This document shows, piece after piece, positions 45,230-53,965 of a DNA stretch of 64,000 nt. The number at the start of each line of letters is the position of its first letter. The stretch's first letter is position 1. Below the pieces are notes generated by a model. It worked only from the letters and a program-made list of their open reading frames with translations, searched no databases and was not told the origin of the DNA. Source of the DNA: Woeseiaceae bacterium (lineage in GTDB: Bacteria > Pseudomonadota > Gammaproteobacteria > Steroidobacterales > Woeseiaceae); assembly GCA_030065915.1 (NCBI GenBank), contig JASJCQ010000005.1, positions 1-64,000 on the forward strand, written 5' to 3'. The translations under genes were made by a program, and so were the position numbers.

Positions 45230-46426
45230 TCAGAAGTACCTCGCCAGGCTTATCTGAACGTAGTCATCCTTTGCCAGGAAGTACGTGTTATCACCCGGTT
45301 CGGCACCGCTAAACGCTCTGACGCGCAGCTCGCCGAACCAGTCGTCGCCGAAACGCCGCTCCGCCTCGATATTGAAGAAGGTCTCGCCGGTATCGGTGTC
45401 GTAGGAGACGCCGGCCAGCACGGCCGTGTCCTGCACGTCGTTGAACGCGAGACGTGTTGCGACGAACACGTCGTTGTCTGCAATCGTCAGTGGCTCGAGT
45501 TCGCTACGGCCGTCATACTGGTACTCGAGTAGCAGGCCGACGTCGGCGGACGATTCAGCCACCTGGTACATCGTGTACTCGACCCCGCCGACGGCTGCTG
45601 CAAAGCTCTCCGTGGCGCCGTCTCGCGCGATGGCCTCGAGCTTCCATAACCACGCGTCCTTCGTGTACTGCAGATCGACGCCGAACTGGTCGATCTGGTC
45701 GTAGAGCGGTAGCAGCGAAGTGCCATCAGCTGCCGGCACCAGGCGCGGCTCGCGGCTCGTGCCCGAGAACGCGCTGAGGCCAACATCGATGTCACCAATG
45801 TAATGACTGTAACGCAGCGCGAAATCCACATGCCGCTCTTTAGAGGATGACTCGTACAACGCATTGTCCGTATCCACTGGCACCGGCGGGCGGAAGCCGC
45901 CGTCAGCACCCGCAAAGGTGCGCTCCCTGAAGTACGGCAGGACGAACGCCGTGATCTCACCCCAGTCGCGTTGCAGCACCAGGCTGACCATCGGCTGACC
46001 CAACTTGTCCTCGCCGTCGATGTCGCCGGCGAGGTCCGTCTGGTTGACGATATCGACGAGGTGCACCGACTCCGTCACACCCCAGAACACCGTGTTCGCA
46101 CCGATCAGGACCTCGTAGTCATCACCTTCGAACGCCCAGTAGGCCTCCTTCAGGTCGACGAGGTTGCGCTCGGTATCGGTCGCATCCCATCGAAGGTGCG
46201 GGATAAAGGCGGCTCGCTGATTGCCTGCGTCGTTGTACCAGCGGATCTCCGTTGTCGAGATGATGGACGGCTGCAGAGCAGAGTCGTCCTGGCCGACCCA
46301 CGCCGGGGTCTGCCAGAACGCACGGACCTGCGCTTCGAGGTTGGCGGAGATGTCCACCTCCCCGCCGCGCGCGGGGGATAGGGAGGAGAGCGCGGCGAGG
46401 AGGCTGACGAAGACGAAGCGTTTCAT
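45230..46426 (-). CDS. Outer-membrane beta-barrel protein (module B)
   Basis: 398 aa with a signal peptide (MKRFVFVSLLAALSSLSPARG). The mature part is beta-rich with aromatic girdle residues and ends in Phe (DDYVQISLARYF). IGANTVFWGVTESVHLVDIV resembles the DUF1302 core motif, so this is a short relative of the larger barrel at 22.3 kb. It is the last gene of a three-gene operon with a LolA-like protein and an MMPL transporter. ATG at 46426, 4 nt after the preceding stop. Confidence 0.82.
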   Translation of the reverse strand: MKRFVFVSLLAALSSLSPARGGEVDISANLEAQVRAFWQTPAWVGQDDSALQPSIISTTEIRWYNDAGNQRAAFIPHLRWDATDTERNLVDLKEAYWAFEGDDYEVLIGANTVFWGVTESVHLVDIVNQTDLAGDIDGEDKLGQPMVSLVLQRDWGEITAFVLPYFRERTFAGADGGFRPPVPVDTDNALYESSSKERHVDFALRYSHYIGDIDVGLSAFSGTSREPRLVPAADGTSLLPLYDQIDQFGVDLQYTKDAWLWKLEAIARDGATESFAAAVGGVEYTMYQVAESSADVGLLLEYQYDGRSELEPLTIADNDVFVATRLAFNDVQDTAVLAGVSYDTDTGETFFNIEAERRFGDDWFGELRVRAFSGAEPGDNTYFLAKDDYVQISLARYF

Positions 46427-46430
46427 TGAC

Positions 46431-47246
46431 TTACCGCAGGCGGCTGAGCCGGCCTTTGACGAAGTCATTCGCGGCGAGCCCGGTGTTGAACGTATAGTCG
46501 CCGTAGATCAGGTCCGTCTGCTTGTTGGTCTGCACGTTGCTCATCGAGAGCTTGTGTGCACGCCAAACACCGTCGTAGTTGCGGTAGTCGGTAAGCTCGA
46601 GCACCTTCAGCAGGTCGCCGCGACGATCGTAGAACTCCACCTTGCGCAGCTGGAAGTCGGTCTGGTCCACCCAGGACACCTGCTTCGTGTAGCCGGAGTT
46701 CTCGTAGCGGGGCGTACGCTCAACAACGTCACAGATGAACTCACCACACTGCTCTTCGCGGACGTAGGCGTAGTCGAACTTGTTCAGCTCGATCGCCGTG
46801 AAGTCTTCGAACGCGAACTCCGAGCCGACGAATGGGCCGGACTTGTTGGCCGAGCTGATTCGCTTCACGCGCTTCAAGGCCGGCAGGTACAGCCACTGGT
46901 CGTCCGGGTCGAGGATCTTCGCGTGCGACAGCAGCGCCGTGCCTTCGATGTCGCGCGGTGTGTCGAACACGACGAGGCTCTTGTCACCGACAGACTCGTC
47001 GGGTTTTTCAAGTGTCGTGATTTTGAGCGAGCGCGAAGACTCCTGGCCCGCGGCATTGCGCAGAACCATTGTGAGCTCTACTTCGCTGTCGCCGAAGCCC
47101 AGGTCCGTGCGATCGGAACGGGCGGCGATCTCGAAGCCGCGCTCGATGTCGCTGTTCGCATGTGCGTTCTCAGCGAAGCTCACCAACAGCATGGCCGCAA
47201 CAGCGGGCCAGACGAAGTCCCGCATCTTGATACTTATCTGTTTCAT
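46431..47246 (-). CDS. Outer membrane lipoprotein-sorting (LolA-like) protein
   Basis: 271 aa, exported (DFVWPAVAAMLLVSFAENAHA). The mature protein matches the lipoprotein-sorting-like family (PF17131 type): ESSRSLKITTLEKPDES, LLSHAKILDPDDQWLYLPAL, KRVKRISSANKSGPFVGSEF and FEDFTAIELNKF. Its U-shaped half-barrel would carry a lipid across the periplasm. It lies between the MMPL gene (24 nt upstream) and the barrel gene (4 nt downstream). GGAG ribosome site. Confidence 0.88.
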   Translation of the reverse strand: MKQISIKMRDFVWPAVAAMLLVSFAENAHANSDIERGFEIAARSDRTDLGFGDSEVELTMVLRNAAGQESSRSLKITTLEKPDESVGDKSLVVFDTPRDIEGTALLSHAKILDPDDQWLYLPALKRVKRISSANKSGPFVGSEFAFEDFTAIELNKFDYAYVREEQCGEFICDVVERTPRYENSGYTKQVSWVDQTDFQLRKVEFYDRRGDLLKVLELTDYRNYDGVWRAHKLSMSNVQTNKQTDLIYGDYTFNTGLAANDFVKGRLSRLR

Positions 47247-47270
47247 GTTTCTAACTCCAAAAGAAGACGT

Positions 47271-49631
47271 TTAAGCCTCGGACGCAAGCAGTGCCACGTC
47301 GTCGGCGAGTTCAGGCTGCTCCTTGCTGCGGCCGAACAACAGCAGGGCCGGCAGGAGCAGGAAATCGAGGATCAGTGCACCGACGATCGACAGGATCGTC
47401 ATCAGGCCGAGATCGACGTTCATCTTGAACGCGGACGTCGTCATGACGAAGAAGCCGGCGGCCAGTACGACCGTGTTGACGACGATTGGCATGCCTACGT
47501 TGTGGAACGCATAGCGAATCGACTCCTCCACGCTGTAGAGGCGTTCGTCGCGAGCCCGCACGTACTTCGACAGCCAGTGCACCGTGTCGTCGACGATGAT
47601 GCCGAGCGAGATTGAGGCCACCGTCGCGACCGAGAAGCCGACCTCACCGACCAGCAGCGCCCACAGGCCGAACGTGACCAGGATGGGCAGGCCGTTCGGG
47701 ACCAGGCTCAGCGTGCCCAACCGGATGCTCCGTAGCGCAAACATCATGATGATGGCGATGGCCGCAATCGCGATGATCGTACCCGTCACCATGTTCTGCA
47801 TGTTGCGTTCAGAGATGTAGGTGAACATGACGGCCGCGCTGGTCGGCTTGGCGTGCATGTAGGACGGCAGGTTCTCCTGCTGCCAGGCCTCGACGTTCGC
47901 GAAGAACTGCTTGGTCTGGGCAGACGTAGCCTGCTCGACCGTCGCCGTGACACGCGTAGCGGACTTGTCGACATTGATGCGGTCGTTCAGGTCCAGCCCG
48001 TACGGCAGTGAGAGCTCGTACAGGAGCAGGTATTGCGCCGACAGGTCGCGATCGTCGGGAATACGGTAATAGCTGTCGTCGTCGGCGTGCATGTTGCGGT
48101 TCAGCCGCTTCATGATGTCCGAGATCGAGTACACGTGGGTCACGTGCTCCTGTTCGCGCAGGAACGCCGTGAACGCCTCGAGGTTCTCGAGGTACTCGGG
48201 CTCGGAGATGCCTCCTGCCCCGGCTGCCGGGACCGAGTACTCGATCGGGTACAGGCCGAAGTGTTCCTGGGCGTTATCCGAGTCGACGCGGAACTCAATC
48301 CGGTCATCGAAGTACTGCACCCACTGGTCGTTGAACGTCAACGTCGGGATGAATGCGACGATGGCCAGCGCGGGCAGGCCGACGACCACGAGCAGCGCGC
48401 GGTAGCGACGAATGACGAAGTCCGCTAGTCCATCCATCGCACGAACCGACAGGTCCGTTCCGGATTTCTGCTTGACCTTGTACGGCAACAGGCTGAGCGC
48501 CGCCGGCAAGACCGTAATCGAGAAGATCCAGGCCGCCAGGATGCCCACAGCCGTGATGTTGCCGAGGTGCCAGTACGGCGGCGAGTCGGAGAAATTCAGC
48601 GCAAGGAAACCGACGATCGTCGTCAGTGACGTGATCGCTACCGGCAAGAAGTTCAGACGCACAGCCTCGACCAACGCATCGGTCTTGGCCATACCGTCAC
48701 GCATCAGGCCACGAAGCGACATCAGGATGTGAATCGAGTCCGCGACCGCGAGCGTCAGGATCACGATCGGCGCCGACATCGCGATTGGTGTGAGCTTGAT
48801 ACCGAAGAATCCGGCAGCGCCCATCGCGACCGTTGTCGACAGGAAGATCACCAGCAACGTCGATAAGGTCGCCACGAATGAGCGAATGACGAGCCAGGTC
48901 AGCACGAAAATGACACCGAACATCAGTGGCATCAGCGTGCCGGCATCCGTCATCCCCGTCTCGGCGAACGCGTTGTTCAGCATCGAGACGCCGGTCAGGT
49001 GAATCGTAAGCCCGGGGTACTTCGCCTCGATGTCGGCCTTGAGACCGCGGGCGTGCTCGACGGCCTCCGGGACTTCCATCAGGCCTTTCTCGGGATACTG
49101 CAGCACGACGTTGACAGCCGTGACGCCTGCATCGGCGGTCAGGATCTGATTCCTGATCAGCGGCTCGGCGAGCGCGACGTCACGACGCTGGGAGAGAAAC
49201 GCGTCTTCACGATCGACGGCCCCCTGCACGAGATCCTCGACGATCAGGTCGTCCTCGGTTGCGTAGGTGTGCTGGAAGTTGGAGACCGAATCGACGCGAA
49301 TGGTGTACGGGATCTGCCACGCCGCCTCGGTGAGCTCTTCAACGGCCGCAATGGTGTCGCGGTCGAAGGCGCCGCCGGCTTTCGGCTCGACGACGAAGAA
49401 GAAGTTGTCGTTCTTCGTGTACGTGTTCTGCAGTTCCTCGAAAGCCTGCAGCTCGGGGTTGGCCTCCGAGAAGAACACGCGGTAGTTGGTGGAAAACTCG
49501 AGCCTTGTAGCGCCCGAGCCGATCAGCGCTGCGGCGAGCAGTGCGCCGACCAGCACGAGCCAGCGGTGGCGAATGACGCGATGTGTCAGTGCCGCCGCGA
49601 AGCGGTCGATGGCCTTGAAGTAAGAACCCAT
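47271..49631 (-). CDS. MMPL/RND-superfamily lipid transporter (module B)
   Basis: 786 aa, twelve predicted transmembrane helices in two halves with periplasmic loops. Motifs include RWLVLVGALLAAALIGSGAT at TM1, IVILTLAVADSIHILMSLRG (intramembrane Asp) and the matching SISLGIIVDDTVHWLSKYVR in the second half. HpnN-like proteins of this type move hydrophobic substrates. It is the first gene of the operon, behind GGAG and a TetR operator 37 nt upstream. Confidence 0.92.
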   Translation of the reverse strand: MGSYFKAIDRFAAALTHRVIRHRWLVLVGALLAAALIGSGATRLEFSTNYRVFFSEANPELQAFEELQNTYTKNDNFFFVVEPKAGGAFDRDTIAAVEELTEAAWQIPYTIRVDSVSNFQHTYATEDDLIVEDLVQGAVDREDAFLSQRRDVALAEPLIRNQILTADAGVTAVNVVLQYPEKGLMEVPEAVEHARGLKADIEAKYPGLTIHLTGVSMLNNAFAETGMTDAGTLMPLMFGVIFVLTWLVIRSFVATLSTLLVIFLSTTVAMGAAGFFGIKLTPIAMSAPIVILTLAVADSIHILMSLRGLMRDGMAKTDALVEAVRLNFLPVAITSLTTIVGFLALNFSDSPPYWHLGNITAVGILAAWIFSITVLPAALSLLPYKVKQKSGTDLSVRAMDGLADFVIRRYRALLVVVGLPALAIVAFIPTLTFNDQWVQYFDDRIEFRVDSDNAQEHFGLYPIEYSVPAAGAGGISEPEYLENLEAFTAFLREQEHVTHVYSISDIMKRLNRNMHADDDSYYRIPDDRDLSAQYLLLYELSLPYGLDLNDRINVDKSATRVTATVEQATSAQTKQFFANVEAWQQENLPSYMHAKPTSAAVMFTYISERNMQNMVTGTIIAIAAIAIIMMFALRSIRLGTLSLVPNGLPILVTFGLWALLVGEVGFSVATVASISLGIIVDDTVHWLSKYVRARDERLYSVEESIRYAFHNVGMPIVVNTVVLAAGFFVMTTSAFKMNVDLGLMTILSIVGALILDFLLLPALLLFGRSKEQPELADDVALLASEA

Positions 49632-49667
49632 GGTTATCTCCGTTATAACTTTTAGTTACTATTCTTT

Positions 49668-49679
49668 ACTGATCGGTCA
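49668..49679. promoter_or_regulatory. TetR operator upstream of the MMPL operon
   Basis: ACTGATCGGTCA, an imperfect palindrome centred on GATC. The inverse, ACCGATCAGTCA-like, occurs upstream of the adjacent tetR gene at 50339-50350. Placement between tetR and the MMPL start suits repression of the operon. Confidence 0.6.
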
Positions 49680-49697
49680 TAAATTAGACAAAAAAAC

Positions 49698-50297
49698 TCA
49701 GACCCAGCTGTCGATCAAATTTTCGATATTGTCGAGAAGCGGTTGCCCGTCCATGAAGGCCTTGACCAGGGTCGCCGAGCCCGCCAGCGTCACCATCAGC
49801 TGCAGCGCGAGCTTCTCAGGCTCCAGCTCGGCACGAATCTCGCCCGCCTGCTGCGCCTTGCCGATCATGTCGGCCATGAACCGCATACGTTTGGAGCTGA
49901 TGGCTTTCAGGGCGTTGCGCACTTCCGGGTCGTGCGGGGCCAGCTCCACCATGGTGTTCACCATCATGCAGCCCTTCTCGCTCTTGGCTTCTGACGCGAT
50001 CTTGTCGACCATGGCGCGGATGTTCTCGAGCGGCGACTCGGAGTCGTACGCGACCGCCGCGACCTCGCGGAATTCCACGTCCGCGTAGTGATGCAGGGAT
50101 TCCATAAACAGCTTGTGCTTGTCTCCGAACGCCTGGTAGAGGCTGCCTTTGTGTAAGCCCGTGCAGCAGCACAGGTCTGTCATCGACGTGGCTTCGTAAC
50201 CTTTCGCCCAGAACGCATCCATAGCCGCCTCCAGGGCAGCTTCCTTGTCGAACTCGCGAGGTCGGCCGACGGATCGGGTTGTGGTGCTTCGAGCCAT
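49698..50297 (-). CDS. TetR-family repressor
   Basis: 199 aa. N-terminal helix-turn-helix (AALEAAMDAFWAKGYEATSM, TDLCCCTGLHKGSLYQAFGD). The C-terminal ligand domain has KGCMMVNTMVELAPHDPEVR, a pattern of the NemR-like subgroup. Three consecutive cysteines in the HTH turn (DLCCCTG) are unusual and might sense thiol-reactive compounds. It lies directly upstream of the MMPL operon in the same direction, with matching operator sequences on both sides of the gene. Confidence 0.92.
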   Translation of the reverse strand: MARSTTTRSVGRPREFDKEAALEAAMDAFWAKGYEATSMTDLCCCTGLHKGSLYQAFGDKHKLFMESLHHYADVEFREVAAVAYDSESPLENIRAMVDKIASEAKSEKGCMMVNTMVELAPHDPEVRNALKAISSKRMRFMADMIGKAQQAGEIRAELEPEKLALQLMVTLAGSATLVKAFMDGQPLLDNIENLIDSWV

Positions 50298-50315
50298 ATC
50301 GTGGAGCTAATTCTT

Positions 50316-50350
50316 GAACGTACGGTCGTGAATATAGAACCGATCAGTCA
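50316..50350. promoter_or_regulatory. TetR autoregulatory operators
   Basis: Two related sites upstream of tetR: GAACGTACGGTC at 50316-50327 and ACCGATCAGTCA at 50339-50350. The second is the inverted form of the site before the MMPL operon. Both fit a GACC-N4-GGTC-type palindrome. Confidence 0.55.
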
Positions 50351-50539
50351 AGAATGCAAGCCTTGCAGGAAAAAATTGCGAGTAAGTTCCATTCCCGTAC
50401 TATGCGGCATACTCGGCGGCCGCGCCGGGCACTCGAGACTCCATGCATGTTTGGAGGGGTCCTGCAACAACCCGCCTCGGGCCGCGCTCACGAATCGGCG
50501 CACCAGGCGGCGCCGCAGGCAGGCTGGAAAAGGACGACT

Positions 50540-51358
50540 GTGTCTCGCAAAACTGTAGCCAACTTCCTGGTCGTGACGGCACTGTTGGCGTTGTATGCCG
50601 ACAGCGTTGCCATCGTTGTTCGCCACGACGTCGACGCAACAGAATACCGGGTGCCCGAGCCCGGGCCGGGTTACCTCGTGGACCTTCCTCACGAGGGACA
50701 TGCCGTGCTCATCTCGGATCGTTGGCTGGTGACCGTCGCCCATACGATCTTCTACGACTACACCGGACACAAGCTATCGATCGCCGGGGACAGCTACGAG
50801 ATTGCCAGGGTCGTTGTCCACCCGGGCTATTCGGATCTTACTCCCCGCGCATTGGAAAGCGACAGCGAAGCGCTGATGAGGCAGCTGTCGGCCAGAAGCG
50901 ATATTGCACTGATCGAACTCGCCGATCCTGTTGACGGCGCTGAGCCTATCGCGCTCTACCGAGGAGATGACGAGCGCGGCCTGCGTGTCGAGATCTTCGG
51001 TCGCGGCAGCACGGGCACGGGTGTCCGGGGCGAGGTCGCAGCGACGAAAGCGGTCCGAGAACTTCGGCGTTGCGAAAACATCATTGCCGAAACCTCGAAA
51101 CACTGGCTTGCCTACGAATTTGATCCGCCGGAGTCTGCGCTGCCCCTCGAGGGAATGCACGGCTCGGGGGACAGCGGTGGACCCGCAGTGGCCGTTGTCG
51201 AAGGGCGACCTTTCCTCATTGGTCTTTCGAGCTGGCAGTATTACGAGGGCGACCTCGACGACTTCGTGGGTGGTTTGTACGGAACTTTAGCCTTTCAGGT
51301 TCGAATCTCCGCGTACTCGAGATGGATAGACAGCCACATCGCGGATAGACGCGAATAG
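50540..51358 (+). CDS. Secreted trypsin-like serine protease
   Basis: 272 aa from the GTG at 50540, which follows AAGGA and gives a signal peptide (VANFLVVTALLALYADSVA). Triad residues are visible: His68 in VTVAHTIF, Asp121 in SDIALIEL and Ser212 in GSGDSGGP. An S1-family chymotrypsin fold, probably periplasmic or secreted. A longer frame from 50354 reads through non-coding-like sequence and was not used. Convergent with the NAD-kinase-like gene. Confidence 0.88.
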   Translation: MSRKTVANFLVVTALLALYADSVAIVVRHDVDATEYRVPEPGPGYLVDLPHEGHAVLISDRWLVTVAHTIFYDYTGHKLSIAGDSYEIARVVVHPGYSDLTPRALESDSEALMRQLSARSDIALIELADPVDGAEPIALYRGDDERGLRVEIFGRGSTGTGVRGEVAATKAVRELRRCENIIAETSKHWLAYEFDPPESALPLEGMHGSGDSGGPAVAVVEGRPFLIGLSSWQYYEGDLDDFVGGLYGTLAFQVRISAYSRWIDSHIADRRE

Positions 51359-51380
51359 CCAAACCTCGAAGTCGCGCCCG

Positions 51381-52367
51381 TCAGGAACCTGCCGCTGCGC
51401 AATGCCGGGCCTCTGAAAACGGTATGATCAGGTTGGCCTTGCGCGCCGCGGTTTCGATCGTCAACTCTGCGCCTGAGTTGAACTCGAGATAGTCGGCCTC
51501 GACACCATCGCTGAAGATGACGCCGTTAGTCGGCATTTGGCTGGTGATCCGGAGCGGCGTTTTCCGGTTTATGATGCCGTGCACGATGCTCGTCTGCGTC
51601 GTCCTGCTGGGGAATGGCTCGCGGACCGAGTAGACGAGGTCCTCGGAATCCCAGGGCAATCGTCCGTTGTCAGGCGGTGGCAGGACCGTGCCGCCGAGGG
51701 CCTCGACGACGCCGGCGGCGCCCGCGTAGACTGACTGCAGCCAGCCGGTCGAACCCGCACCGGTCGACACAATGATGCCGGACGACGACTGGTTTTCTCT
51801 TCGTGTGCCAGACTCGATCACGTAGCGTGCCGATACATGAGAATTGGCGCCGATAAAGAAATCGTTGAAGGCCAGCAGTGTCTGCCCGTCCTGCAGGGAC
51901 GCTCTCGCGAGCGTGACTGACTGTGTGTGCTCGTCCGCGTGCGGTCCATACAAGGTCATATGCAGTTGCGGTTCGACCGTCTCCGTCGTGAACGGCAACA
52001 GTACGCCGTCGAAACGATCTGGGTCGGGGTTAACGGCCAGTATCGGCTGACCGCTGAGATACTTGGCCGTGTTCGAAACCAGCCCGTCCTGCCCGACTGT
52101 AATCACGAGGTCGTCGTCGCCGAACATGAAGCGCGGCACCAGTTCCCTGCCAATCGTTTGCGACTTGATCGTATTGGGGATCGCTTGCCGCAGCCTTGTC
52201 AGCACGGCCTGGTGCGTCTCGTGTGCCTCTTCGATGGCATCGAAGCTTTGTCCCGCCCGCTTCAGGTAGAACTTCGCCTGCGCCTTCGTGTTGAAACGCC
52301 GCACGAGATCATCGAGCTCGGTGTTCCGAGTTACGATGATCACGTTCTCATAGTGTGCGCGTGGCAT
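51381..52367 (-). CDS. NAD kinase-fold protein, diverged
   Basis: About 328 aa. Shows the NAD kinase/diacylglycerol kinase-like fold: VTVGQDGLVSNTAKYL, where the usual GGDG loop is GQDG (here ITVGQDG), then ILAVNPDPDRFDG, and IVSTGAGSTGWLQSVY in place of TPTGSTAY. The catalytic Asp of the loop is retained. It may phosphorylate NAD or a related molecule, or may have lost activity. Third gene after a Nudix regulator and an SPFH gene, 10 nt past the latter. The start at 52367 is one of three in-frame choices (52397 and 52421 overlap the SPFH gene). Confidence 0.82.
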   Translation of the reverse strand: MPRAHYENVIIVTRNTELDDLVRRFNTKAQAKFYLKRAGQSFDAIEEAHETHQAVLTRLRQAIPNTIKSQTIGRELVPRFMFGDDDLVITVGQDGLVSNTAKYLSGQPILAVNPDPDRFDGVLLPFTTETVEPQLHMTLYGPHADEHTQSVTLARASLQDGQTLLAFNDFFIGANSHVSARYVIESGTRRENQSSSGIIVSTGAGSTGWLQSVYAGAAGVVEALGGTVLPPPDNGRLPWDSEDLVYSVREPFPSRTTQTSIVHGIINRKTPLRITSQMPTNGVIFSDGVEADYLEFNSGAELTIETAARKANLIIPFSEARHCAAAGS

Positions 52368-52377
52368 GACACTAAGC

Positions 52378-53268
52378 TCAGGCGGCGCGTTCGCCATCGG
52401 ACTGCGACACAAAAGACACAACCTTGCTCAAGAGATCCGGCGTGATGCTCAGGTTGTCGATCCTTCCGGCGTTGGCGGCCCATTCCTTCAGCGCGAGTCC
52501 GACAAGCGCCTGTGGCGGCAATTCACCGTATGGCTCGAGCTTCAGTTCCTCAGCTTTCGCCTCGGCTTCGGCCAGCGCCAGGCTGTTGCGGGCCTGCATG
52601 TCGACAAGATCTTTTCGGCGGTTCTCGAGTTCGACGTCGGTGTTCATCTCCGATTCCCGAATCTTGCGCTCCTCGTCGACGGCGGACTTGCGGCGTGCAT
52701 AGATCGCCTGGTCGGCACGTCGATGCAGGCTTTCGCGAAAGTCGGCCTCCAGCGCTTTCTGCATCTCCGGCGTCGGCCGGATCGCCGAGAAATGCAGCCC
52801 CTCGAGGACGACATGTAGCTCGTCGAGCTCCGGCGAGTTTCGGACGTCCGCTTTGACTTTCTCTTCGAGGTCCTTCACACGTGTCAGCGCGTCTTCGAGG
52901 CCGAGACCGTTAATCTCGTTACGGATCTGCGCCTGGACGCTGTTGACGAGGCGTTCAACCAGGTGGTCGGGATCCTCACCCGTGTAGTTATGTGTCTTCG
53001 GCGAGATCGTGAAGTCGAGTCGTTTCGCCAGCTCGGTCGGCGCCGTCACCCGGTACGTCAGCGTGCCCTGTATGGAGACCTCCTGGTAGTCAGCCGTCGT
53101 CTCGTTGAAGATGAATGGGCTGTCCTGGCTTGAGACGGGTATGACGGCGATGGACGTCGTGCGTGGCATGTAGAAGAAGTTGATGCCGGCGCCGTGTTTC
53201 TTGAGTTTGCCGTTCCTGTGGCTCAAGACGTAGCTGTTGGGTTCACCCTTGTAGTAGTTGATAAACAT
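52378..53268 (-). CDS. SPFH/Band 7 domain protein
   Basis: 296 aa. It begins FINYYKGEPNSYVLSHRNGK, then strands of an SPFH domain (YQEVSIQGTLTYRVTAPTEL). A long charged coiled coil covers about residues 170-245 (EADFRESLHRRADQAIYARR onward, ending NSLALAEAEAKAEELKLE). There is no transmembrane helix or signal peptide, so membrane contact would be peripheral. SPFH proteins build large ring or scaffold assemblies. GAGG ribosome site 7 nt before the ATG, 8 nt past the Nudix stop. Confidence 0.9.
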   Translation of the reverse strand: MFINYYKGEPNSYVLSHRNGKLKKHGAGINFFYMPRTTSIAVIPVSSQDSPFIFNETTADYQEVSIQGTLTYRVTAPTELAKRLDFTISPKTHNYTGEDPDHLVERLVNSVQAQIRNEINGLGLEDALTRVKDLEEKVKADVRNSPELDELHVVLEGLHFSAIRPTPEMQKALEADFRESLHRRADQAIYARRKSAVDEERKIRESEMNTDVELENRRKDLVDMQARNSLALAEAEAKAEELKLEPYGELPPQALVGLALKEWAANAGRIDNLSITPDLLSKVVSFVSQSDGERAA

Positions 53269-53276
53269 GATGCACC

Positions 53277-53945
53277 TCACTTGATGATGTCGATCCGTCC
53301 TGGATCTTTGACTCGGTAAAGCTTGGCGGGGCGATGCGCACCGTCTCGCTTGTCCTCGCCGGTTTCCTCGATCAGGTCGAGGCCCAGAATTCGTTTCCGG
53401 AAGTTCCGCTTGTCGATGGGCTTGCGGTGGATGACCTCGTATACGTGCTGCAGCTCGGACAGCGTGAACTCCGGCGGCATGAACTGGAACGCAATCGTCG
53501 AATAATCGAGCTTGGCGCTCAGGCGCTCAAAGGCCATGTCGAGAATCTCGCTGTGATCGAAGGCAAGTTCGGGGAGTTCCTGCATGCCGATCCAGCTGAC
53601 GCCCTCGGCATCCGAGCCCGCCTTGATGTCGATCTCGTCGGTCGGCACGAGCGCGTAATAGGCCACGGTGATGACCCGCTCGCGGGGGTCCCGGTCAGGC
53701 TCGCCAAAGGTGTAGAGCTGTTCGAGGTATACGTCAGAAACACCCGTCTCCTCCTCGAGTTCCCGGCGGGCGCCCTGCTCCAGGCTTTCGTCCAGGTTGA
53801 CGAAACCACCCGGCAAGGCCCACATGCCCTGAAATGGCGGCCGTCCCCGGTTGATCAGGAGAACCTTGAGCTCATCGTGGCGAATCGTGAAGATGACGAT
53901 ATCGGTGGTGACGGCGGGATGCGGATATTCGTAGGTGTAGGCCAT
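53277..53945 (-). CDS. NrtR-type Nudix transcriptional regulator
   Basis: 222 aa. The N-terminal Nudix domain carries an intact box: GGFVNLDESLEQGARRELEE followed by ETGV. The C-terminal winged-helix region (FTLSELQHVYEVIHRKPIDK, RNFRKRILGLDLIEE) is typical of NrtR, a repressor of NAD genes that responds to ADP-ribose or NAD. Residues before the box, FTIRHDELKVLLINRGRPPF, also fit. The intact Nudix box suggests hydrolase activity may be kept. Overlapping inverted repeats like the known NrtR site lie 22-51 nt upstream of the ATG. Confidence 0.9.
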   Translation of the reverse strand: MAYTYEYPHPAVTTDIVIFTIRHDELKVLLINRGRPPFQGMWALPGGFVNLDESLEQGARRELEEETGVSDVYLEQLYTFGEPDRDPRERVITVAYYALVPTDEIDIKAGSDAEGVSWIGMQELPELAFDHSEILDMAFERLSAKLDYSTIAFQFMPPEFTLSELQHVYEVIHRKPIDKRNFRKRILGLDLIEETGEDKRDGAHRPAKLYRVKDPGRIDIIK

Positions 53946-53965
53946 TTGACTACTTCGTGTTGAAT

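Noticed and set aside
46221..47615. Long open frame of 464 codons on the + strand
   Set aside because: It lies wholly antisense to the module B barrel, LolA-like and MMPL genes, which have clear family motifs. Its translation has no recognisable domain and is rich in Arg, Val and His, as expected of a GC-rich shadow frame.
51298..51309. GGTTCGAATCTC, a tRNA T-loop look-alike
   Set aside because: It lies inside the trypsin-like protease coding sequence and has no matching acceptor, D or anticodon arms around it.
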